The translations under genes were made by a program, and so were the position numbers. The notes below the pieces were generated by a model. That model did no database searches, was not told where the DNA came from, and was given only the letters and a program-made list of their open reading frames with translations. DNA of 64,000 bases from GWE2-42-39 sp942493345 (GTDB taxonomy: Bacteria > Bacteroidota > Bacteroidia > Bacteroidales > Prolixibacteraceae), in assembly GCA_942493345.1 (NCBI GenBank), contig OW818695.1:1116001-1180000 (forward strand), written 5' to 3'. Shown one piece after another: positions 44,434-53,456 of the stretch. Position 1 is the first letter of the stretch, and the number at the start of each line of letters is the position of its first letter.

Positions 44434-45798
44434 ATGGAAAAGTGGTCGGGGGGATACGCATTTGTAAAAGCACTGACTTATTACGCATTCTGGTTAAGCC
44501 ATAAACGCATTTCTGTTGTCGGAAAAGAGAATGTTCCGAAAAACAAACCCATTATTTTTGCACCCAACCATCAGAATGCACTGATGGACCCGCTGGCTGT
44601 TTTGCTCACCAACAACACCCAACCTGTTTGGTTGGCTCGGGCCGATATTTTTAAACTGAAACTGACCCGCCCCATCCTGAAATTTTTGAAAATAGTGCCT
44701 GTTTACCGCATCCGCGACGGGAAAGAAAATCTTCAGAACAACGATGAGACATTTGCCCTGGCAATCCGGGTTCTCGAAAACAAACAGGTAATGGCTCTTT
44801 TCCCCGAAGCTGCCCATACCGGGAAACGACAAATGATACCCCATAAAAAAGCAATTCCACGCATCGCTTTTCTTGCCGAAGAAAAAAATGATTTTAAACT
44901 GGATTTATATATCGTACCTGTCGGAATTTATTACAGCCACTACTGGAATTTCAACCGAAATGTAATTGTCAATTACGGGATCCCTATCCACGTTGACAAA
45001 TACGAAGAATCTTTTCGGCAAAATGAACATACAGCGACCATTGCCCTGCGCGATGAAATTTATAATTCGGTTTTGCCACTTACGCTGAATATCAGTAGCC
45101 CGGAATATTATCGGGAATACGAACTGGCCCGGAAACTGGCAGGTTCCCGTTTCGCAAGAGACAAACACTTGAACGACGAACCTTTTGTAAACCGTTTCTT
45201 CTCGGATAAGTTACTGATTGAAAGATTGGAGACTTTTGAAAAACAAGATCCGGAAACTTTCAGGAACCTGATCGTCGATTTGCAGTCGTTTCAGGAACAG
45301 GAAAAGCAACTGGGTTTGTCTGAGATTTCGGTTGAAGAACTTACTATTACCGATTTTATATTGATTCCCGCCAAACTCGCTGCTGCGCTGGTCACCTTCC
45401 CATTATTTCTTCCCGGTTTTATTTTCAATGGACTGCAATTTCTGATTGTCCGTCGGATTATTCAGAAAAAAGCAAAAGATCCGGTTTTCAGGGGAACTTT
45501 CAATTTGGTAATCGGAATGGTTCTTTTCCCTTTCACCCACTTGATTTTTGCAATTCTTATCGGACTGTTTACCGGGTCGTTTTCTGTGGCGCTTTTTTTA
45601 TTTCTGATCATGTCGCTGCTCGGAAAATTCTCGTACCAGCTTTTTGAATTTTATAAAATAATTGCCGAACAAGTAAAATTAGCATGGTTTTCAGCGACAA
45701 AAAACAAAAAACTGGCATCCTTTTTCATGTTAAAAAAAGAATTGACAGATAAAATTATTGATGCAACAGAAAATAATTCAATTATTTTTGAGCCTTAA
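44434..45798 (+). CDS. Lysophospholipid/glycerophosphate acyltransferase (PlsC-like)
   Basis: A 454-residue membrane protein. The acyltransferase block is FAPNHQNALMDPLA (an H-x5-D form of the motif often seen in Bacteroidota members), VYRIRDGKENL and LFPEAAHTG (the EGT-like motif). Hydrophobic helices lie about 335-435. The frame is open from 44350; ATG 44434, one base after the upstream stop, gives MEKWSGGYAFVKALTYY. Probably acylates a glycerolipid precursor. Confidence 0.85.
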   Translation: MEKWSGGYAFVKALTYYAFWLSHKRISVVGKENVPKNKPIIFAPNHQNALMDPLAVLLTNNTQPVWLARADIFKLKLTRPILKFLKIVPVYRIRDGKENLQNNDETFALAIRVLENKQVMALFPEAAHTGKRQMIPHKKAIPRIAFLAEEKNDFKLDLYIVPVGIYYSHYWNFNRNVIVNYGIPIHVDKYEESFRQNEHTATIALRDEIYNSVLPLTLNISSPEYYREYELARKLAGSRFARDKHLNDEPFVNRFFSDKLLIERLETFEKQDPETFRNLIVDLQSFQEQEKQLGLSEISVEELTITDFILIPAKLAAALVTFPLFLPGFIFNGLQFLIVRRIIQKKAKDPVFRGTFNLVIGMVLFPFTHLIFAILIGLFTGSFSVALFLFLIMSLLGKFSYQLFEFYKIIAEQVKLAWFSATKNKKLASFFMLKKELTDKIIDATENNSIIFEP

Positions 45799-45808
45799 TA
45801 TTTTTCAA

Positions 45809-46366
45809 GTGGACTACGTTACTATTTTCATTCTGGCCATTGGCCTATCGTTCGATTCGTTTGCTGTTTCCGTAACCAGCGGGCTCAGCGTTCCGCATAT
45901 TCGTTTTTTCGAGGCCGTAAAAATGGCCTTTATACTTGCTGCTTTTCAGGCTTTGATGCCGCTTATCGGCTGGTTTCTGGGAAGCAGCGTAAAATCGTTG
46001 ATTGCTCCGTTCGACCACTGGATCGCATTCGGACTTTTAACCCTGGTAAGCGGGAAAATGATGGTAGAAAGTTTTAAATCAGAGGAAGATGAAACAATCA
46101 AAGATCCGCTCCACATAAAGGTGATTTTGCTGCTGGCTTTTGCAACCAGTATCGATGCTCTCGCGGTTGGTTTTAGTTTTTCAATCTACCTAGAGAAAAT
46201 ATTCCTTGCACTGTTTATTATAGGGGCAATTACGTTTATCGCTTCGATGACCGGGATATTTATCGGGAAAAAAACTGGCCCAAAAGTGAACAAGTATGCC
46301 GAAATAGCCGGCGCAATTATTTTGTTTGGTATCGGGTGCAAAATCTTAATTGAACACCTAATTTAA
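45809..46366 (+). CDS. mntP: Putative manganese efflux pump MntP
   Basis: Six-TM efflux protein of the MntP family. Paired signature helices are IGLSFDSFAVSVTSGLS and FATSIDALAVGFSFSI with conserved membrane aspartates. A GTG at 45809 gives the family N-terminus VDYVTIFILAIGLSFDSF (185 residues) and avoids overlap with the upstream gene; an ATG at 45761 would overlap it by 38 bases. It exports excess Mn(II). Confidence 0.88.
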   Translation: MDYVTIFILAIGLSFDSFAVSVTSGLSVPHIRFFEAVKMAFILAAFQALMPLIGWFLGSSVKSLIAPFDHWIAFGLLTLVSGKMMVESFKSEEDETIKDPLHIKVILLLAFATSIDALAVGFSFSIYLEKIFLALFIIGAITFIASMTGIFIGKKTGPKVNKYAEIAGAIILFGIGCKILIEHLI

Positions 46367-46424
46367 GATTGGATTCCGTACGATCGGATTCTCCAAAATT
46401 GTGTATCTTGGACAACTGTAATTT

Positions 46425-48209
46425 ATGCAATTTCAATTTGACAAATATCTGATTACCCCACTTTTCCTACTCCTGATAATTACTACAATTATCGGGTTGC
46501 GAGTGAGTATCTCTCTTTTTAAAAGAAGAGAAACAAAAGGGGCCCTTTATTTGTCTGTATGGACTTTTGCCGCAGCTATCTGGTCGTTTACATATGCTTT
46601 TGAATATGCAGCCACCGATGTTTTACTGAAAATATTCTGGTCGAAATTGTCGTATTTTGGAATTGTCTTTTGTCCTATTTCGTTTTTTTTCTTCACCTTA
46701 TCCTATTCTTCAAGACTTCGGTATTTAAAACGAAAATATGTTTACATAGCTTATTCTATTGCTACGTTTTTCATCCTGAATGTGCTTACCAATGACTTGC
46801 ACCATCTTCACTGGCAATCAGTTTCAATATATCCGGAAACCAATACGACGGAGTATGTATATGGCCCTATGTTCTGGTTGTTTTTTGCATTCACTTATTC
46901 TTTCCTGTTCGCCGGAATCGTAAACCTGTATATGCTGTTTTTTAGATTCCCAAAACGGTACAAATCTCAAGTCGGAATTTTCATCGCTGCCACAGTCTTC
47001 CCGGTTGTCGGGAATATCTCTTATGTTTTTAATATCAACCCGATTCCTGGTTTCGACTGGACACCGCTTACGTTTATGGCTTCCGGTATTCTTCTTTCGA
47101 TAAATATATTCCGTTTCGGTGCATTCGATCTGGTTCCATTTGCCCGAAACAAGTTGTTCGATGTGATGCCCGATGCGGTAATGGTAATAGACAATCAATT
47201 GAGGGTCGCCGACCTTAACCCATCGATGGTGAAATTGATTGAGAAAGACGAAAGCGATGTAATAGGAAAACCTTTTCTTCTATTTTTCCCTGAATGGAAA
47301 CAGTTGATTGAGCAGGAAAAAATGAAAAATGCAATTACCTTGGAATTGTCAACGGGGAAAGGTGATACGGCCCAGCATTACAATTACCAAAGTACGCCAC
47401 TTTTTGATAACAAAGGGATTTTCGGCGGAAAACTCATAAATATGAGGGACGTAACGAAGCAAAAAAATGCCGAAAACCAAATAAAATTGGCGTACGAACA
47501 GTTGAAAGAAGAAATTGTTGAAAAGGAAAAATTGATTGTCGACCTTGATGCATTTGCCCACACGGTTGCTCACGACCTGAAAAACATGATCGGCGCGATC
47601 GTCACTTCTTCCGATTTATTGAGAATGAGCATATCGGAAGGAAATGTTGAGGAAATCGATGAAATACTCGGCCTGATTGGATTGTCGTCGAGAAAAACGC
47701 TTCACACCACGCAGGAATTATTACTACTGGCCAGTGTCAGGCAGCAGGAAATTAAAACAAAAACCCTCGATATGTGCCAGATTGTTGATGAAGCAATCAG
47801 TCGGAACCTCTCCCTGGTGAAAGAAAAAAATGCCCGTTTCGTAAAACCCGATACCTGCTTGCCTGCCAAAGGGTACAGTTCGTGGGTCGAGGAAGTGTGG
47901 GCCAACTATATCAGCAATGCCCTAAAATACGGTGGAAATCCGCCTGTTATTGAATTCGGATCAGAAAATATTGGTGACAATATGATTAAATATTGGATAA
48001 AGGATAACGGAAACGGGATTTCAGAAGCAGAACAAAGCATCCTTTTTAACAAGTTTACCCGGCTCGACAACCTGAAAATTGAAGGACACGGATTGGGGCT
48101 GTCTATTGTCAAACGGATCGTCGAAAAACTGGGAGGTACGGTCGGCGTTGAAAGTATGGGAAAACCCGGTGAAGGATCGACATTCTATTTTACCTTGCCT
48201 TCGGTATAA
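46425..48209 (+). CDS. Membrane sensor histidine kinase (7TM-PAS-HisKA-HATPase)
   Basis: A 594-residue sensor. The N-terminal 225 residues form about seven TM helices of the histidine-kinase 7TM type (TFAAAIWSFTYAFEYAATDV, FWSKLSYFGIVFCPISFFFF). A PAS domain follows (about 240-345), then HisKA with the phospho-accepting His near residue 382 (FAHTVAHDLKNMIGA), and HATPase_c with NYISNALKYGG, IKDNGNGISEAEQ and GHGLGLSIVKRIVEKLGG. No response regulator is adjacent; it is an orphan kinase here. Confidence 0.93.
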   Translation: MQFQFDKYLITPLFLLLIITTIIGLRVSISLFKRRETKGALYLSVWTFAAAIWSFTYAFEYAATDVLLKIFWSKLSYFGIVFCPISFFFFTLSYSSRLRYLKRKYVYIAYSIATFFILNVLTNDLHHLHWQSVSIYPETNTTEYVYGPMFWLFFAFTYSFLFAGIVNLYMLFFRFPKRYKSQVGIFIAATVFPVVGNISYVFNINPIPGFDWTPLTFMASGILLSINIFRFGAFDLVPFARNKLFDVMPDAVMVIDNQLRVADLNPSMVKLIEKDESDVIGKPFLLFFPEWKQLIEQEKMKNAITLELSTGKGDTAQHYNYQSTPLFDNKGIFGGKLINMRDVTKQKNAENQIKLAYEQLKEEIVEKEKLIVDLDAFAHTVAHDLKNMIGAIVTSSDLLRMSISEGNVEEIDEILGLIGLSSRKTLHTTQELLLLASVRQQEIKTKTLDMCQIVDEAISRNLSLVKEKNARFVKPDTCLPAKGYSSWVEEVWANYISNALKYGGNPPVIEFGSENIGDNMIKYWIKDNGNGISEAEQSILFNKFTRLDNLKIEGHGLGLSIVKRIVEKLGGTVGVESMGKPGEGSTFYFTLPSV

Positions 48210-48237
48210 CTGATCGGAAATTTTATTAATCAGGAAA

Positions 48238-48528
48238 ATGAAAATACTTGCCCTCGAAACAGAAGTTAAAGGAACAACATCCGAAGATTTTCAACCGCAT
48301 CTGGAACCCGAAGCACGAAAAGTATGGGAATTGCAGCAACAAGGTTTCATCCGTGAAATTTATTTTCGCGCCGATGAAACTTCAGCAGTATTGGTTTTGG
48401 AAGCTGAAAATATTGAACACGCCCGGCAAATATTAAATGAACTTCCTCTCGTAAAACACAGATTGATTTGTTTCGAATTGATTCCGCTACGAGCTTATCC
48501 GGGGTTTCAACGACTTTTCAAAAATTAA
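48238..48528 (+). CDS. Small dimeric alpha-beta-barrel protein (muconolactone isomerase-like)
   Basis: A 96-residue protein with a ferredoxin-like pattern: LEPEARKVWELQQQGFIREI (helix 1 and strand), ETSAVLVLEAENIEHARQIL, then LPLVKHRLICFELIPL. This resembles the YCII/muconolactone-isomerase-like superfamily often annotated as superoxide- or stress-associated small proteins. The start lies 28 bases after the kinase stop. No catalytic assignment is possible. Confidence 0.7.
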   Translation: MKILALETEVKGTTSEDFQPHLEPEARKVWELQQQGFIREIYFRADETSAVLVLEAENIEHARQILNELPLVKHRLICFELIPLRAYPGFQRLFKN

Positions 48529-48563
48529 AAATCTATCGCTCTGGTTTTTACATGGAAAAATGT

Positions 48564-48599
48564 AAATAAAAACAGCGCGGCAGAAACTACCACGCTGTT
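48564..48599 (-). terminator. Terminator of groEL
   Basis: On the minus strand AACAGCGTGG pairs with CCGCGCTGTT and is followed by TTTTATTT. It lies about 110 bases beyond the groEL stop. Confidence 0.75.
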
Positions 48600-48708
48600 C
48601 TATTCTTTCGACGATTATTTGATGTTCGTTAGCCAACCGTTTTTCGAAATTTATTTCTGATCCCGGCTGTTTCTCACGACTCAATACTCATTACTAACGA
48701 CTCGCCTA

Positions 48709-50340
48709 TTACATCATGCCGCCCATTCCGCCGCCGCCCATCGGAGGCATCGCAGGACCTTCTTCTTTAATGTCAACCATTACACATTCGGTTGTCAGTA
48801 ACATACCGGCAATTGAAGCTGCATTTTCCAACGCGATACGGGTTACTTTAGCCGGATCGATAACACCGGTTTTGAAGAAGTGTTCGTACACATCGGTACG
48901 GGCATTGTACCCATAGTCACCTTTGCCTTCACATACTTTTTGTGCAACAACAGCGCCTTCTTTGCCTGCGTTGACAACAATCTGGCGAAGTGGTTCTTCG
49001 ATGGCGCGTTTCACGATTTCGATACCGGTGGTTTCGTCTTCGTTGTCGCCTTTTAAACCTTCCAAAGCAGAAATTGCACGGATGTATGCAACACCACCGC
49101 CAGGAACAATACCTTCTTCAACCGCAGCACGGGTTGCATGCAATGCATCGTCAACGCGGTCTTTTTTCTCTTTCATTTCAATTTCGGAAGCAGCGCCAAT
49201 GTAAAGTACAGCAACACCACCGGCCAGTTTGGCCAAACGTTCCTGTAATTTTTCGCGGTCGTAATCCGAAGTAGTTGATTCGATCTGACGTTTGATTTGT
49301 CCCACGCGGGCAGCAATAGCAGCTGCATCGCCAGCGCCGGCAACAACGGTAGAATTTTCTTTATTTACAGTTACTTTTTCAGCCCTGCCAAGCATTTCGA
49401 GAGTGGCATCTTCCAGTTTCATGCCTTTTTCTTCAGTAATAACTGTGCCACCGGTCAAAACAGCAAGGTCTTCCAGCATTTCTTTGCGACGGTCGCCAAA
49501 GCCCGGAGCTTTCACTGCACAAACTTTCAACGAACCACGCAGGCGGTTGACAACCAGAGTTGCCAATGCTTCTCCGTCAACATCTTCAGCAATAATCAAT
49601 AATGGACGTCCTGATTGTGCCGTTTGTTCCAGCACCGGGAGCATATCTTTCATAGTGCTGATTTTTTTGTCGTGGATCAAGATGTACGGATGATCCAATT
49701 CTGCTTCCATTTTTTCGGCATTGGTAACAAAGTAGGGAGAAATGTAGCCACGGTCGAACTGCATACCTTCAACAACATCAACATAAGTTTCAGTTCCTTT
49801 GGCTTCTTCAACAGTAATTACACCTTCTTTATTTACTTTTTTCATTGCTTCAGCAATCAAAGCGCCGATAGTTTCGTCGTTGTTGGCTGATACTTTGGCA
49901 ACTTGTTCTATTTTTTTGAAATCGTCGCCAATATTCTGAGCCTGTGTTTTGATGCTTTCAACCACTTTAATTACCGCTTTGTCGATACCGCGTTTCAGGT
50001 CCATTGGGTTAGCGCCTGCGGTTACGTTTTTCAAGCCAACGCTAATCATCGACTGGGCCAAAACAGTAGCGGTAGTTGTTCCGTCACCTGCATCGTCGCC
50101 GGTTTTGCTGGCTACTTCTTTCACCATCTGGGCGCCGATATTTTCATACGGGTCTTTCAATTCAATTTCTTTGGCAACAGTAACACCGTCTTTGGTGATT
50201 TGTGGTGCGCCAAATTTTTTGTCGATTACCACGTTGCGGCCTTTCGGGCCCAAAGTAACTTTTACTGCATCGGCCAACTGGTCGACACCTTTTTTCAGCA
50301 AGTCTCTTGCTTCAATATTGAATTTAATTTCTTTTGCCAT
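48709..50340 (-). CDS. groL: Chaperonin GroEL (Hsp60)
   Basis: The 543-residue 14-mer-forming chaperonin. Landmarks: KVTLGPKGRNVVIDKKFGAP, ASKTGDDAGDGTTTATVLAQ (ATP site), LKRGIDKAVIKVVESIK, VEEGIVPGGGVAYIRA, and the C-terminal GGM-rich tail PPMGGGGMGGMM. Minus strand, 31 bases after groES, as in a standard groESL operon. Confidence 0.98.
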   Translation of the reverse strand: MAKEIKFNIEARDLLKKGVDQLADAVKVTLGPKGRNVVIDKKFGAPQITKDGVTVAKEIELKDPYENIGAQMVKEVASKTGDDAGDGTTTATVLAQSMISVGLKNVTAGANPMDLKRGIDKAVIKVVESIKTQAQNIGDDFKKIEQVAKVSANNDETIGALIAEAMKKVNKEGVITVEEAKGTETYVDVVEGMQFDRGYISPYFVTNAEKMEAELDHPYILIHDKKISTMKDMLPVLEQTAQSGRPLLIIAEDVDGEALATLVVNRLRGSLKVCAVKAPGFGDRRKEMLEDLAVLTGGTVITEEKGMKLEDATLEMLGRAEKVTVNKENSTVVAGAGDAAAIAARVGQIKRQIESTTSDYDREKLQERLAKLAGGVAVLYIGAASEIEMKEKKDRVDDALHATRAAVEEGIVPGGGVAYIRAISALEGLKGDNEDETTGIEIVKRAIEEPLRQIVVNAGKEGAVVAQKVCEGKGDYGYNARTDVYEHFFKTGVIDPAKVTRIALENAASIAGMLLTTECVMVDIKEEGPAMPPMGGGGMGGMM

Positions 50341-50371
50341 TTTCTATTCGTTTTAATTTTCTGATTTACAA

Positions 50372-50650
50372 TTAGATGATATACAAAACATCATTTTGCG
50401 ACATCAACAGGTAATCTGCACCATCGATGTTCAATTCAGTGCCTGAATATTTTCCGTAAAAAACAGTATCGCCCACTTTCAATTGCATGGGTTCGTCTTT
50501 TTTGTCAGCGCCAACCAAAATCACTTTTCCAACCTGTGGTTTTTCTTTTGCCGAATCGGGAATAATAATACCGCTAGCTGTTTTTTTCTCTGCCTCCTGA
50601 GGTTGAACTAAAATTTTACCTGCAAGAACTTTACCTTTTAATTCTGCCAT
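50372..50650 (-). CDS. groS: Co-chaperonin GroES (Hsp10)
   Basis: A 92-residue heptamer-forming lid for GroEL. Contains GKILVQPQEAEKKTASGIIIPDSAKEK-type start, the mobile loop, and the conserved GDTVFYGKYSGTEL and YLLMSQNDVLYII. First gene of the minus-strand groESL pair. Confidence 0.97.
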   Translation of the reverse strand: MAELKGKVLAGKILVQPQEAEKKTASGIIIPDSAKEKPQVGKVILVGADKKDEPMQLKVGDTVFYGKYSGTELNIDGADYLLMSQNDVLYII

Positions 50651-50898
50651 TTTTTTGAATTATTTAATTTTGTTAGACATATATTTTTTAAATATCGATA
50701 CCCTCCCGTATCAGAATTTGTGCCAAAGGATTTTACTGCAAAACCCGGCAACAACATGCGCCATTTTTACACTGCCGCATTTTTTCGGTGGCACAAAACT
50801 ACTACTTTAAAAACTGATTTCCAGTATTTTGTTTTTTATTCTGAAAATATGACAGCATGACATCGGTTCACCCATTCCTTCATTCTATCATTCTTTTT

Positions 50899-50920
50899 GG
50901 GCGAGCCCTTCGGGCCGGGC
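50899..50920. repeat. G/C-rich REP-like hairpin
   Basis: GGGCGAGCCCTTCGGGCCGGGC folds on itself (GAGCCC/GGGC pairs around TTCG) and is much richer in G/C than its surroundings. It looks like a dispersed intergenic palindromic element. Confidence 0.5.
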
Positions 50921-50976
50921 TTTCCGCTTTTCTCAAAAAACCAAACATTCCTCATAACCTGCTCAATAAAAGCTCG

Positions 50977-51024
50977 TACATTTGCATTGTAATCCTGCGG
51001 GAAGGCCATTCAAAATAAATGGCT
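50977..51024 (+). promoter_or_regulatory. Candidate promoter and structured leader of the hyd maturation unit
   Basis: TACATTTG (50977-50984) matches TAnnTTTG and would start transcription near 50990. The roughly 138-base leader includes a GGCCATT/AATGGCT stem-loop (51004-51024). No clear -33 element is seen. Confidence 0.4.
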
Positions 51025-51041
51025 GACGACAAGGGAGAACT

Positions 51042-51077
51042 CGATTTGTGATTTGCGAATTACGATTTGTGATTTGC
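51042..51077 (+). repeat. 15-bp direct repeat
   Basis: CGATTTGTGATTTGC occurs at 51042-51056 and 51063-51077, with a 21-base period, in the leader of the TM1266-like gene. Confidence 0.7.
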
Positions 51078-51128
51078 TTGTACACAATTCAATTCTTCCA
51101 CTTTCCCCCGCAGATAAAACCAAAAATC

Positions 51129-51386
51129 ATGAGTGAAGACAAACAACGTTTGGGTTTCGTGGGCATTATTATCGAGAACAAGGAATTATGCGCACCTCAG
51201 TTGAACAGCATTCTTTCCCAACATTCCGATATTATATTGGCCCGCACCGGGGTGCCCAACATCAAAGGAAAAACTTCGGTTATCACACTGGTAATTAACA
51301 GCAACACCGACCAGTTGGGCCAGCTCACCGGCCAGCTCGGAAGCATTGACGGGGTAAGCGTAAAATCAGGCCTTTCAAAAAAATAA
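51129..51386 (+). CDS. TM1266-type iron-only hydrogenase system regulator
   Basis: An 85-residue ACT-like regulator commonly found beside hydEFG genes. Typical segments are KQRLGFVGIIIENKELCAPQ, ILARTGVPNIKGKTSVITLV and the end GQLGSIDGVSVKSGL. The frame opens at 51048, but that extension covers the direct repeat; ATG 51129 gives the family N-terminus. It lies 11 bases before hydG. Its ligand is unknown. Confidence 0.88.
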   Translation: MSEDKQRLGFVGIIIENKELCAPQLNSILSQHSDIILARTGVPNIKGKTSVITLVINSNTDQLGQLTGQLGSIDGVSVKSGLSKK

Positions 51387-51397
51387 AACCAAACGGA

Positions 51398-52792
51398 ATG
51401 GAACAAGACACACAGTTTATCAACGAACAAGAGGTATGGAAAATCCTCGAAAACAATAAGAAACCAGAACCTTCAAAAGTAAAGGAAGTGCTGGCCAAAG
51501 CATCCGAAATGAAAGGCCTCAACCTGGACGACATGGCCGTGCTGACCGGAATCAGCGACCCGCTGTTGTTGCACGAACTGTTCGAAACAGCCAACAAAAT
51601 AAAAGAAACTATTTACGGCAAACGGCTGGTTCTTTTTGCCCCACTGTATATTTCGAACCTTTGCGCCAACGAATGCGTTTACTGTGCATTTCGTGCCAAA
51701 AACAAGGATATTGTCCGCCGGGCGCTGACCCAGGAAGAAATTAAACGCGAAACCCGGATATTGATTGACCAGGGGCACAAGCGAATTCTTATGGTAGCCG
51801 GTGAATCGTATCCCAATCAGGGCTTTCAGTATGTACTCGATTCCATTGCTTCAATCTACGATGTAAAAACCGATAAAGGTGAAATCCGGCGTGTGAATGT
51901 GAATATTGCACCGCTTTCAACCGACGAGTTCAGACAATTGAAAGCTGCTAAAATCGGGACTTACCAGATATTCCAGGAAACCTACCATCGCGAAACCTAT
52001 TCGAAAGTGCACCTTGGTGGCAAAAAGCGCGACTACAACTGGCGAATCAGTTCGTTGCACCGGGCCATGGAAGCTCGTATCGACGATGTGGGAATCGGCG
52101 TTTTGTTTGGCCTGTTCGACTATCGCTTCGAAATTATGGCAATGATGCAACACATCCGGGAATTGGAACGGGCTTTCGGGGTTGGCCCGCACACCATCAG
52201 CGTTCCGCGGCTCGAACCGGCAACCGGTTCCAATATTGCTTCGCACCCGCCTTTTGCCGTTTCTGACATCGATTTCCGCAAGATTGTAGCCATTCTACGT
52301 CTGGCTGTCCCGTACACCGGCATCATCATGTCGACCCGCGAAACGGCACAAATGCGTCGCGACACTTTTGCCTTGGGTGTTTCACAAATTTCGGCAGGCA
52401 GCCGCACCAACCCGGGCGGTTACGAAGAAAATATAGACGACGAACCATCGGCACAATTTTGTCTGGGCGACCACCGTCCGCTCGATGAAGTGGTTCGCGA
52501 TGTGGCTTCGATGGGATACGTTCCTTCGTTTTGCACCGGCTGTTACCGGCTCGGACGCACCGGCGCCGATTTTATGGACATGGCCAAGCCCGGCGATATA
52601 AAAGCCCATTGCAATCCCAATGCGGTTTCTACCTTTATGGAATACCTGATGGATTATGCTTCGCCCGAAACCCGCATCATTGGCGAAAATCTGATTCAAG
52701 AGGCCATTGCTTCCATGGAAGGAATCGCACAGGAACGCGCAATCATGCTGGTTGAAAAAGTAAAGCAGGGGAAACACGATATGTATTGCTAA
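51398..52792 (+). CDS. hydG: [FeFe]-hydrogenase maturation radical SAM enzyme HydG
   Basis: Radical SAM tyrosine lyase that makes the CO/CN-bearing iron synthon for the H-cluster. The CX3CX2C cluster motif is CANECVYC (about residues 89-96). The C-terminal auxiliary cluster site FCTGCYRLGRTGADF...HC is complete, which separates it from ThiH. 464 residues, usual length. It is preceded by the TM1266-like gene and followed, after two peptide genes, by hydF. hydE and a hydrogenase structural gene are not in the window. Confidence 0.96.
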   Translation: MEQDTQFINEQEVWKILENNKKPEPSKVKEVLAKASEMKGLNLDDMAVLTGISDPLLLHELFETANKIKETIYGKRLVLFAPLYISNLCANECVYCAFRAKNKDIVRRALTQEEIKRETRILIDQGHKRILMVAGESYPNQGFQYVLDSIASIYDVKTDKGEIRRVNVNIAPLSTDEFRQLKAAKIGTYQIFQETYHRETYSKVHLGGKKRDYNWRISSLHRAMEARIDDVGIGVLFGLFDYRFEIMAMMQHIRELERAFGVGPHTISVPRLEPATGSNIASHPPFAVSDIDFRKIVAILRLAVPYTGIIMSTRETAQMRRDTFALGVSQISAGSRTNPGGYEENIDDEPSAQFCLGDHRPLDEVVRDVASMGYVPSFCTGCYRLGRTGADFMDMAKPGDIKAHCNPNAVSTFMEYLMDYASPETRIIGENLIQEAIASMEGIAQERAIMLVEKVKQGKHDMYC

Positions 52793-52825
52793 AACCGGGA
52801 TAGTTTTATTGACAATTACAATTTT

Positions 52826-52877
52826 TAAAGGAAACGGCTTCAGAAAGTAAATACTCTCCGAGGCCGTTTTCCTTTTC
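52826..52877 (+). terminator. Terminator after hydG
   Basis: AAAGGAAACGGCTTC pairs with GAGGCCGTTTTCCTTTT across a loop of about 20 bases. It ends the regulator-hydG unit. Confidence 0.8.
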
Positions 52878-53045
52878 GGAAGTAATGATTGACAAATAGC
52901 CTGTCTTGTATCCTATATTCCTACCATTTCAAAACAAACCAATAAAAGACCAGTGAATCTTTTTTGCAAATGTTTGTTAATGCTATTTTTATTTAGATTT
53001 ATTCTTGATAGCTTGCATCAGTTTAACATTTAAAACAGAAGAATC

Positions 53046-53270
53046 ATGAAAAAATTAGCATTCGTTTTAGTTGTCGTATTCGCGATGGGAATCACTGCCG
53101 CAAGCGCAGCCACTGTTATATCACAAAAAGCAGAAGTTGTAAAAACCATGGACAACGGCAAAAAGGAAAAAGCAGCAAAGGGTGAAGCAAAAAGCAGTGA
53201 TAAAAAATCGTGCGAATCGAAAAAATGTTGCGGCGGTGAGAAAAAAGCCGAGAGCAGTGAAAAGAAATAA
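53046..53270 (+). CDS. Secreted Lys/Cys-rich small peptide A
   Basis: A 74-residue product. A signal peptide (MKKLAFVLVVVFAMGITAASA) leaves a mature chain of about 53 residues that is strongly basic and low in complexity, with four cysteines (KKSCESKKCCGGEKK). It has its own terminator and an AT-rich upstream region. A paralogue-like gene follows 187 bases later. I do not recognise the family. The C..CC arrangement could bind a metal or thiol partner. Its place between hydG and hydF is notable but may be coincidental. Confidence 0.75.
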   Translation: MKKLAFVLVVVFAMGITAASAATVISQKAEVVKTMDNGKKEKAAKGEAKSSDKKSCESKKCCGGEKKAESSEKK

Positions 53271-53287
53271 TTTGGGGTTACTATTCA

Positions 53288-53357
53288 GCGAGGCTGTTTC
53301 AGAAGTTATGACATAATTAGAATTTGTCAGCTTTTGAGGTAGCCTCTCTTTTTTTTA
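53288..53357 (+). terminator. Weak terminator after peptide A
   Basis: GCGAGGCT pairs imperfectly with AGCCTCTC over a long interval and is followed by eight T. Confidence 0.5.
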
Positions 53358-53456
53358 GATAATTGGAACTCAATCACAAATATTAACAAAAATAATAATC
53401 GGAATTCGATACTCTTTAATATTTTTATCCCAAGTTAAATTTAAAACCACGAAAAC

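Larger units (their letters stand above)
50651..51128. other. Divergent intergenic region between groES and the hydrogenase maturation genes
   Basis: 478 bases without genes between divergent units. Contents: an AT-rich stretch next to groES; a G/C hairpin at 50899-50920; a -7-like TACATTTG at 50977-50984; a small stem at 51004-51024; and a 15-bp direct repeat at 51042-51077. Confidence 0.6.

Noticed and set aside
48238..48528. Cognate response regulator for the upstream histidine kinase
   Set aside because: The 96-residue product lacks the receiver acidic pocket and phospho-acceptor; it looks like a dimeric alpha-beta-barrel protein.
49297..50364. Several plus-strand ORFs of 90-150 codons across groEL
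   Set aside because: They are antisense shadows created by the codon pattern of groEL.
50977..51128. Known riboswitch in the TM1266-hydG leader
   Set aside because: The small stem and repeats do not match any riboswitch consensus I can recognise, so only a candidate leader is reported.
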